A stretch of 64,000 bases of DNA, from the NCBI RefSeq assembly GCF_040954835.1, contig NC_090723.1, positions 6,024,001-6,088,000 on the forward strand, given 5' to 3'. The notes beneath the pieces are model-generated. The model was not told the origin of the DNA, did not search any database, and worked only from the letters and a program-made list of their open reading frames with translations. Of this stretch, positions 42,746-50,726 are shown one piece after another. Positions within the stretch are counted from its first letter, which is position 1; every line of letters starts with the position of its first letter. This DNA is from Lepisosteus oculatus. Taxonomy: Eukaryota; Chordata; Actinopteri; Semionotiformes; Lepisosteidae. Both the position numbers and the translations under genes were made by a program.

Positions 42746-43240
42746 TGCCAGTGTTACAAGTTGTTTTTTGAAAACCAATGTGGCTGCTGTTTGTTTTGTT
42801 TTCCTCCGCAGTGAGGATCCGGCTGTAGCTCTGAAAAGGTTTGACCTGTTTAGAAGCACAAAAAAAAATGGCAGCAATACATAACGAACAGCCACCAGAT
42901 ACTAACCACAGCCAGCATCACATCCGGCCTGTTTGCACATTATCACAGACCCTGCCTGCTGCGTCTGTGCACAGAGTTTGTTTTTTCCACAGGGCCTCTG
43001 GAGGTCAGTGGTTTCCCCTGAGTCAGGGAAAGGGATTATGTCAGTGGTTGTCGTAATTATTTCTTTTTTTGCTGAAATCTCAGTGTTTCATTTTCGTTGT
43101 TGTATGTTGCGGCAGAAGTGATGACAGTTTGGCATGATCTTGTAGAAGGCTGTAGTGATTTGTATGTGGTTGTTAATTATGTACCTTAATGGTTAGACAA
43201 TGCATGGCATAGCAGAACAAAAACACAACGGGACTGAGGG

Positions 43241-43312
43241 GGGGGGTACTTAGATTTGAACAGAGGACCTCTTGATCTGAAATCAAATGCTCTACCACTG
43301 AGCTATACCTCC
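43241..43312 (-). pseudogene. tRNA-Cys-derived pseudogene, anticodon changed to TCA
   Basis: 72 bases aligning throughout with the intact tRNA-Cys copies. The anticodon triplet reads TCA instead of GCA. The acceptor stem has one mismatch (A-C) and the T stem has two unpaired positions. A T run lies downstream on the minus strand. A working tRNA is unlikely. Confidence 0.8.
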
Positions 43313-43435
43313 ATAAGCCTTGGTCTTTCTTCACCTGTACAGGTGATTTGTAGCACCTCATTAAAATGATATGACAATACATGGAAAAAATCATCAACAT
43401 GGTGTTCACAGATAGGAAACAAAAGTCACATACAG

Positions 43436-43509
43436 ACAGGGCACCCAGATTTGAACTGGGGACCTCTTGATCTGCAGTTAAATGCTCTCTACCACTGAGC
43501 TCTACCCCC
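43436..43509 (-). pseudogene. degenerate tRNA-Cys(GCA) copy
   Basis: 74 bases with anticodon GCA and recognisable T arm (ccagttcaaatctgg pairs perfectly). Two extra bases after the D arm (gagagagc-type) and a weakened acceptor stem at its 3' side suggest decay. A TTTT follows about 10-15 bases downstream. Confidence 0.7.
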
Positions 43510-43821
43510 ATGGCTATGGTGTGCTGTCTTGGGTGAGTGTGATCTCACCTACACAGCTGTTGAATTCCTGTACTTTGTTTTATGTGCCATCATATCATTT
43601 GCAGTTCCTCAATACAGTGCAAAAAAGGAATCTGGGATTGTCAAACAGGGATTTATAGGTTAAAAGAGACAAATGAAGTAAATACAGGATATGATCATGC
43701 GGGAGGCACCTTGATTTGCACTAACCCAGTCACCCTAAACAGGGGGCTGGCTGATTGTTTTAAGCAGTATTACAGTATCTTAGTAAGACAATCAATCCAT
43801 GTACTTACAGGACACATTTCA

Positions 43822-44172
43822 TAAACGAGATGAGACGTAAAACCGAGGTCCTGACTCTCTGTGGTCATTACAAATCCCAGAGCTTTTCTCGAAAAGAGTT
43901 GGGGTGTAACCCCAGTGTCCTGGCTAAATTTCCCACTGGCCTTTACCAATCATGGCCTCCTAATAATCCCCCTCTCTGAACTGGCTTCATCACTCTGCTC
44001 TCTTCCCACTGAGAGCTGGTGTGTGGGGAGCGTTCTGGCGCACTATGGCTGCCGTCGCATCATCCAGGTGGGGCTGCACACTGGTGGTGGTGGAGGGGAG
44101 CCCCATTACCTGTAAAAGCCATTTGAGTGGAGTGTCCAGAAAAGCGCTATATAAGTGTAAGCAATTATTATT
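43822..44172 (-). mobile_element. SINE-like repeat, minus orientation
   Basis: Inverted relative of 39838-40290 with the same ordered blocks. Its start on the minus strand is cttacacttatatagcgctt, and the plus-strand flank ends in attattatta. It lies directly beside the tRNA-Cys gene at 44194. Confidence 0.75.
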
Positions 44173-44193
44173 AATCAAAAGTTTGAGTGACAA

Positions 44194-44265
44194 AGGGGGC
44201 ACCCGGATTTGAACCGGGGACCTCTTGATCTGCAGTCAAATGCTCTACCACTGAGCTATACCCCC
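44194..44265 (-). tRNA. tRNA-Cys (GCA)
   Basis: 72 bases on the minus strand: acceptor GGGGGTA pairs with TGCCCCC (with a G-T/A-C tolerance only at the inner pair), D arm gctcagtggtagagc, anticodon loop ctGCAga on stem tttga/tcaag, T arm cccggttcaaatccggg, discriminator T. A box and B box are intact. TTTT (44177-44180 on the other strand) serves as Pol III terminator. Confidence 0.97.
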
Positions 44266-44470
44266 ACACTGCTCTGGGTCTTTGTCACCTTTGCCTCAGT
44301 GTGATCTCACCTGTACAGGTATCTCGTCTCGCTGCAGTGTTTTATGTGTGAACAAATTATTTGCACTTCCTCTTTGCAATAAAAGGATAATTCATCAAGG
44401 TCTGGTGTTGTCAACATGGTATTAATAGGTAGGAAAAGAGACAAAAGAAGTACGCAGAAAATCAGGACAC

Positions 44471-44542
44471 AGGGGGCACCCGGATTTGAACCGGGGACCT
44501 CTTGATCTGCAGTCAAATGCTCTACCACTGAGCTATACCCCC
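44471..44542 (-). tRNA. tRNA-Cys (GCA)
   Basis: 72 bases identical by eye to the copy at 44194. The terminator TTTT corresponds to 44458-44461, ten bases beyond the 3' end. Confidence 0.97.
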
Positions 44543-45273
44543 ACACATACCTTTGCTTCCTCGGGACCCGGCCTAGTTCCTCCACAGTGTTAAATCTGCG
44601 ACAGAAGCACTGCTCTTCCCCCTACAGAAAGCTGTAACAGCTGACTAATTACTACACGCCGTTATTAACACGCAGGAGGCTGATTTCCGTTTTTCAGAAA
44701 GCACCGCGTTATCCGCTTCCGAACAGTGTACATCAGATGTCTGGAAGATACGAGAGCTTCTAGTACCCCCCTTTTCTGTGTTCTAAAGTGTTTATTTTTC
44801 ATTGCGTGTTTGAACTGTACCTCACAGTCTTGTAAGACGTTGCACGTATGCATATATAATGACCTGTATCACTAAGGTGTGATTACGTACGCGGTGCAAG
44901 GAAGTTTGAATTTACCACTCGAAACAGGATTTGTAAAAAATCATTAAACTCGGCATGTGAGGCGGAAGTTTGGGTCAAAACATATTATAATATTATTAAA
45001 TATTGCTCACACGCTTGGTTATATTTAGTTCCGTGTTATTGATGAAATGTACCCCGGCGCCGCAAGGTGACAGTATTGCCAAAGAAACGGTGCTGAGGCT
45101 GTTGAAGGGAAGAATTTGATCACCATTAAGACGCCGTTTTAATGACACCCCTAACACAGGGCTGGCTGATTTTTTTAAAGCAAAATTAATAAGACAAGAT
45201 ACTGCCTTGGTACCGTCAGACGGAATTACAAATTTGATCAATACACGAAACTAACCAAAAGACGAGAGGTCAC

Positions 45274-45345
45274 AGGGGGCACCCGGATTTGAACCGGGGA
45301 CCTCTTGATCTGCAGTCAAATGCTCTACCACTGAGCTATACCCCC
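45274..45345 (-). tRNA. tRNA-Cys (GCA)
   Basis: 72 bases identical by eye to the copies at 44194 and 44471, with intact A and B boxes. The TTTT terminator corresponds to 45257-45260. Confidence 0.97.
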
Positions 45346-45734
45346 GACCGGGCAGTCACCGGCGTCTGTGTGTGATCTGCGTGAACAATACCAACGGCCC
45401 GTGACAACACAGGAGCGACACTCGTGCACAAGACAGACTCCGGCAGCGAGATCTGTTGCAGAGAATGTGCACGTTTTTTTATGTCATTCTGATATCGAAT
45501 CGTTCGTTGGACGCGATTCTAATATACTAACAACACATACAACATAGTGTTGTCCTTTATATAAATAAACTGATCGCTCAGACGTGGCTGATAGTACTGT
45601 ACCTCTGCTTTTATTAAAAGAGGTTTAAAACTCCCAGACTGATTCCTTTTATCTCCGTAAGCAACACTTTTTTCATGAAGGTGCTAAACGATTTACACCA
45701 TTTTACTAAACATCAACGGGAGCAGATAACACTC

Positions 45735-45806
45735 TCGAAGGAGCCGGGACCGAACCGGCGACGCTAGTGCGGCAGTCGGGCGTGCTAACCGCTCAGCTAC
45801 CTGGAC
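45735..45806 (-). pseudogene. tRNA-like relic
   Basis: On the minus strand 72 bases with an A-box match (tagctgagcgg), a perfectly paired T stem (gccgg/ccggc) and B-box-like ggttcggtccc, but acceptor ends that do not pair and a poor anticodon stem. The anticodon area reads tgccgc. It is an old tRNA pseudogene or the head of a tRNA-derived element. Confidence 0.5.
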
Positions 45807-47039
45807 GCACGCGCGAGCACTTTACTGCCGCTTCTCTCAAGGCGGCGGCGGCGGTCTCGAGCGGGCGTCCGTGGGCTAGCCGTAGCGGCTCGAGACGCCG
45901 GGAAGCAGACTTTGGAGGTTTGACGGACGGAAAAGGTCAGAAAACGGAGGATTAAACCACGACAGAACAACAACAACAAAAGAAAAAAAAAAAGGACGAA
46001 GGTATGAGGTTATCGTACCACCTCCTGGAACAGAAAGAAAGTTAACGTGGACGTCAAAGATGTGATGGAGGGCGCATTTTGTCTTTATCTTCCAGTAAAA
46101 CTTTGACAGTTTTCTTGTCCAATTCGGGACGTAGATAATTTAGGACTTGCTCATTTAAAGTGTAATTTTGCCTCGGCTCGTAATCGACGAATTGTAGTCT
46201 GCACTTACGATTCTAACGCACATAATAATGATGGGTGTCCCTGGAGATACGTATATTGTACGTGTCTCACAATCAACAAGACCATACTCTGATTTAAACT
46301 GAGGCGAAGCATGGCCACCGTCTTGATAAATAAGGTAACGGGCCTTGGTTTAAGTAGAGTATTACTGATATTATCAGCGTTACCATCCACCCGGTTTCCA
46401 GACGGACAGGGTCCCTATTATTAGGAAAACACATAAAACGAAAAACCCCAAACAAATACATTATTTAATACTTATCTGAATAGCTTTAGTATGGTTTCCT
46501 GTCGAATTCAAAGTAACAAAAGTCTTCCTGTCACGTTTCAAATGACGTACCCCTGGATCAAGAATGAATAATGAGACAAAGCCTGTTTCTTGGACAGAAA
46601 TGTCTACAACTAAAAGTAAGAGGAGGTAGGGGAGTCCTAGACCTGATATTGAAATACTGTAAACCTAATTAAGAATTAAACCAAGTCTGTTCCCCCAAAC
46701 TTTTTGCACACTGATGTCCCTGTCCCATAAATGGCCTTCTAACCTCATGGTGCACCCCAATACGAAACCTGGTCTGGATAGTTCTTTAGGGGGTCAAATA
46801 TAATGGTTCTGTAGATATTCTTTCTTTTGTAGCTAATTAAGGTTGACAGAGCAGTCATCTTCTAGCCTGAGTGCTATACTAAAGCGCTGCAAAGAACAGA
46901 TTTTAGATTTCAGGTGAGACTTCCTTTGCGCAAGAAGGCATCTGTGCTCATATGGTGAAAAGGCTGAAATCCTGTTTTTGTTTTTCCCCCTTTGTTTCTA
47001 AAGTTTTAAGGCCTTACTGTTTGTGAAAGAGACCTAAGT

Positions 47040-47300
47040 CAACCCTTTACGTGGTTTTTGTGTGGGTTACCATGTTTTCCATGTTGGTGTGGGTTTCCTC
47101 TGGGTGCTCTGCTTTCCTCCCAAAACCCAGAGACACAGGTTAAAATGACCTTCTGGGAAAGTTGGCCGTGGTTGGAGTGTGTGTGCCCTTGATGGACTGT
47201 CCAGGGTGTGTCCTGCCTTGTGTCCATTGCTTGCTGGTAGGGGCTCCAGCTCCCCCATGACCCTGAACTGGAAGAGCTGGTTAGAAAATGGCTGGATGTT
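47040..47300 (+). mobile_element. fish SINE-like copy
   Basis: Body phrases gtgggtttcctctgggtgct, ctttcctcccaaaacccaga, gactgtccagggtgtgtcct, ggggctccagctccccc and the tail gagctggttagaaaatggct are in the canonical order of this abundant fish family. Confidence 0.8.
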
Positions 47301-47568
47301 GTACAGGCTGTGGGTTTAAATCCCTTCATTGCAGGACTGTAAATTAATAAACAACAAGACTACTTTTCTTTTCAAGTTTAATTTCACATGTAATAACTAT
47401 GTACAGAACAGAGAATAAAAAACTTCTTCATATATAGTATATATTGTACATTGGCAAAGTGTGCCATACAAATATAGGATTTTTCATATAATATACATTA
47501 AGTCCCAGTATTTACATTTAATTTACAGAATAAATAGGGGCTGTTGAAGAGGCGGGAGGTGGAAGTCT

Positions 47569-47629
47569 TCAGGCAGGTGGTGCTTGGCATTTCCAGTTCT
47601 CAGGTTCAGGACGGTATACAAACTCTTTC
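47569..47629 (-). CDS. dickkopf-like exon 4 (tenth cysteine and stop)
   Basis: 61 coding bases after the acceptor ttttctacaag. With the phase-2 exon 3 they read EKEFVYRPEPENWKCQAPPA and TGA. This small last exon supplies the missing tenth cysteine (WKC), which strongly supports the join. Confidence 0.8.
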
Positions 47630-50532
47630 CTTGTAGAAAACAGAGAAAGAATAAATTATCAAGGGCATTTTACAGAGGTTTTTTTCAGCCAGGCAGTTAA
47701 ATAATTAAAGAAGAATAAAACAGGCAGATTGCAAAAGTTTATATCTAAGCGGAAACCCACACATATTTATAATGTTTGATGGCCAAGTTTTTCATTTTTG
47801 CCTTTGTTTTGAGAAGCCGTGACTCTGTTTTCATGGAGTGGGTGTTGCTTAGAAATGCTGTCAGGCCTAGAGCTTTTTTGATCACTGATCAAGAGGTGCT
47901 GTTTTTAAGGCGGGGTGCCCCCCCTGTGAACTCAACCAGAACGACCTCCTATTGTTTGTCACTTCTGTGGCAAGATTTCTGAAGACTGTCAACCCTTCAG
48001 AGAGTCAAGATGACCTGGAATCTGTGGCTGTCCTGAGATCGGTCAAGTTCTTGTGCTAGAGGAGATGTTAGAAGCAGAGCCCATGTACTGTGAGCACTCT
48101 GGTGGATATCTGTAGCTTTTTTGTTTTGACTGTGCTCTAGTGTGGTAAAATGCGACGGAGACGGCCTTAAGGATCAGACAAGAGGTTTTCAGCCGTAGTT
48201 TTAGCAAAGAGCTGCTGACACAGTTCCTGTTGCCGAGAGCGGCGTGCCTGGAAATAGGAGACTCCGCGGCTCTTACTCTCGCCTGGCGTTCGCAGCTGCT
48301 TGGCGGCACAGCAGCCCCTCGTCGCACGGGCAGATCTGGTTGATGCTGAACGCCAGCCCGCCGTCCGGCACGAAGCAGCTGGCCCCGAGCGGCAGGCGGC
48401 GCTTGCAGATGCTCTCGCCGTGGTGCCGCGCGCAGCACATGGAGCTGCCGCAGTCCCGGTCCAGCTTGCACCGTGCGCCTGGGCAGAGGGGGGGAGAGAA
48501 CAGGGCATCTCAGTGACACACCTACACCGGGCCTCTCCAGCAGCAACACAGAGGAACACTCTGCCCAGGAGACGATGCTCTCTGAAGTTACCGTCATCAC
48601 CGCTCACAAAGTAGAAGAGCGTTTGGGAATGCTTAAACATATCTGTCTTCCTCGTTTTTGTTCGGCCTCTCACTTAGAAAAGCAATGTGTTTGTACATCC
48701 TCTAGGCTAGGTAAAGGCAGCACTGAGCCTCTTTCCCCTAGTTGGTCTTGGTACTAAAAACAATATTCACATCTGTGTGTTGTATGTACTTTGCTATGCA
48801 AGAGGTAACTTTAAAACATGTTTTTTGTGTGTAGCTGAAAAACACTGTTAAAGCATTTCAAATTAAAAAATGGATTGCTTTTTCTCCTTTTACTCTGCAG
48901 TGGCTTCCCACTGATGGGCTGACTGCTTGCTGCCGACGACAGAGGAGTGTTTTCCCCGAGAGAGCGAAGCCCGACACAGTCGGCCGTCGTACCTTCTTGG
49001 CCCTCTGGGACGCTGCGGTGGCACTTTCCGAACATGCAGCTCAGGCCGCGGAGACACTGGGCGTCCCTCCTGCAGTACTGGCCAGCGTGCTTCAGGGGGA
49101 CACACAGGCCGAAGTGCCGGTCACAGGAGAACCCCCTCCCACAGGTCCGGTCATGATCACACACCGCCTGAGAGAGACACACATCGACCTGGTCAGCAGG
49201 CACTGTGCTGCACTTACACAAACACTGTCCCCTCAGAGAGGGTCATCACTCTTTACGTAAAAGCTCTTAAGTTCCACTGTAGGACTTTGGATTGTGACGT
49301 TGCGTTGATTTGAGGAAGAGTGAGGATTCAGGAGGGTTATATCGGCACCTCAGTCCCTATCTCATTTCCTATTGCTTGAGGGAATTTAGATTTTATTTAT
49401 CTAAATAAATTTAGAATTTAATTATCCAAAGTTAATCGGGTAATTGATAGCAATTCCAGTGCATGCTGTTTTGAGATCATGGGAATTTGCCAAAAAAGTA
49501 AGCTTGTATCAGACATAGATGAAGACTTCAATTTATATAAAAGTAGAGTAACTCTTTAAACTCTAAATGCCTTTAAAGATGTCTTTGTATCTATGTTGAA
49601 GAGCTGGTAACAGAGTTGTCAGTGAAGCCTGAGGCATTGTAGCAAATAGTGCACTCAGCACTCAAACCATTGAAAGAGATATATAATAGGAAGAGATGAG
49701 AGCCCCTTGGGAGCACTTTTGCAAATGAACCATTAAACTTAGAATCATGAAATATGTTTTGTTGTGCTAAGGAATGAGGCTTTTGGCTAACAAGAGTGAT
49801 CTGGAACGTACTTCTATAGATAACCTTAACTGTCTTTGGCACACAGACTGCTGTTTATCTGCAGCTGTTGTATTTCAATTTGCTACCAGGCAAAACAAAT
49901 AACTTTGTTAATTGGTTGCTCCCTGGGAGAGCGGGATAAGCAAACAGCCTCTTGTGCTTCACCAAACATCAACATTTGACTGGAGGTTCATATTCACAAA
50001 GCCTTCATACAAAAAAGTTTGAGGAATGTTTGGAACGTTATTCATTAGGGGAAGCAAGCCTTGTGGTGTAGGGGCAGATTTAGCCAGATTTAGTGCATTT
50101 TAATTTACTGTCCTGTGTCTGTTATTGAGTCGCTTGTGAGCTGTAATTCAGATACTTGCAATACATTTTCTCAAATATAGACATTCATTTAGAAAAAGAA
50201 TGCAATAACTACAAAAAACATACAAGTGCTGCTGGATTAATGAAAATACTGTGAGTTTTGTTCAGAAAATTGACAAAGACGTGTAAATAACAGTAGAGAG
50301 CTGGAAGGCTGAGAGATGCAGCTGAAATAACCAGGCAAAGTGAAGCAGACAGACTCACCGTTGAGCTTCTGGCGCTGGAGGAGGGAGTAGTGTCTTGAGG
50401 GACAAGTGCTCCTTCTTGAGGGGGGCTGTAGGGGATCGACAGCATCCAGGCCCAGATGTGGCCCCTTACTGAAGGCAAGGTGAGACAGACAGCCGCCAGG
50501 CAGATGTGCAGTGTCCCAGGAACGCGGCACAT
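47569..50532 (-). CDS. secreted dickkopf-like protein (four exons)
   Basis: Built from four phase-consistent exons, about 203 residues. An N-terminal signal peptide (MCRVPGTLHICLAAVCLTLP) is followed by a short Ser/Thr linker, an 8-cysteine domain and a 10-cysteine colipase-fold domain, as in the dickkopf Wnt antagonists. The spacing CxxDxDC..CC and CPCxxGLLC is closest to DKK3 among those I know. It is much shorter than DKK3 and lacks its long acidic N-terminal and C-terminal parts. The family places it outside the cell; whether it acts on LRP5/6 is unknown. The promoter has a TATA box. I know no mammalian orthologue at this place, so no symbol is given. Exons 3 and 4 lack an internal Met and are not visible as ordinary ORFs. 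Confidence 0.85.
47630..48276 (-). other. dickkopf-like intron 3
   Basis: An intron of 647 bases between exon 3 and exon 4. No repeat or other gene is recognised. Confidence 0.6.
48277..48478 (-). CDS. dickkopf-like exon 3 (second Cys-rich domain)
   Basis: 202 bp, entering in phase 1 after ctctgcccag and leaving in phase 2 at donor gtaaga. Reads GARCKLDRDCGSSMCCARHH then GESICKRRLPLGASCFVPDG, GLAFSINQICPCDEGLLCRQ and AAANARR. It has nine cysteines of a ten-cysteine colipase fold. Reading through the donor would stop one codon later, which hides the next exon. Confidence 0.88.
48479..48992 (-). other. dickkopf-like intron 2
   Basis: An intron of 514 bases with a C-rich acceptor tract (minus strand) before exon 3. 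Nothing else is recognised. Confidence 0.6.
48993..49167 (-). CDS. dickkopf-like exon 2 (first Cys-rich domain)
   Basis: 175 bp, entering in phase 0 after tctctctcag and leaving in phase 1 (donor gtacga). Reads AVCDHDRTCGRGFSCDRHFG then LCVPLKHAGQYCRRDAQCLR and GLSCMFGKCHRSVPEGQE. Eight cysteines lie in dickkopf-like spacing; the usual CRD1 has ten. Confidence 0.88.
49168..50358 (-). other. dickkopf-like intron 1
   Basis: An AT-rich intron of 1.2 kb. No repeat family or other exon is recognised. Confidence 0.6.
50359..50532 (-). CDS. dickkopf-like exon 1 (signal peptide)
   Basis: 58 codons, leaving in phase 0 at donor gtgagt. Hydrophobic residues 8-19 (LHICLAAVCLTL) are followed by a likely cleavage near SVRG. 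The rest (YSPPQEGALVPQDTTPSSSA) is a disordered-looking linker. G at -3 favours this start. Confidence 0.8.
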
Positions 50533-50718
50533 TTCCAGACTCCGGAAGCAACCCTTCGCAGTGACACAAAGAGTTAGAGAATATCTGCGGGATTTCTATC
50601 CCGGTAAAGCAAAATAAGATGAAGGAGGAAGAATGTGAGGGCTAAGATCCCAACTGGTGCTGAGGAATTCCTCTCACGCAGCTCAGTAGCCTTTGGCTGG
50701 CAGACCAAAGAACACTGG

Positions 50719-50726
50719 CTTATATA
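50719..50726 (-). promoter_or_regulatory. TATA box of the dickkopf-like gene
   Basis: TATATAAG on the minus strand, 187 bases before the ATG. Transcription would start about 30 bases downstream (near 50690), giving a short 5' UTR with no intron needed. A TATA box fits a tissue-restricted secreted protein. Confidence 0.6.

Larger units (their letters stand above)
45346..47568. other. intergenic region between the tRNA-Cys cluster and the dickkopf-like gene
   Basis: Contains the tRNA-like relic (45735), a CpG-rich patch at 45805-45900 without gene evidence, and a SINE copy (47040-47300). Minus-strand ATTAAA hexamers (plus-strand TTTAAT at 47377-47382 and 47517-47522) could end the dickkopf-like mRNA. 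Confidence 0.5.

Noticed and set aside
42687-43121. Small ORFs between arl5c and the tRNA cluster
   Set aside because: Short, without domains, lying over the arl5c 3' end and T-rich sequence.
45767-45955. A 62-residue ORF in a CpG-rich patch beside the tRNA-like relic
   Set aside because: It is Ser/Arg-rich from GC-rich codons, overlaps the tRNA-like sequence and shows no homology I can recognise.
48043-48673. Long minus-strand ORFs overlapping dickkopf-like exon 3
   Set aside because: They are in the wrong frames. The true frame (no internal Met) gives the conserved cysteine pattern.
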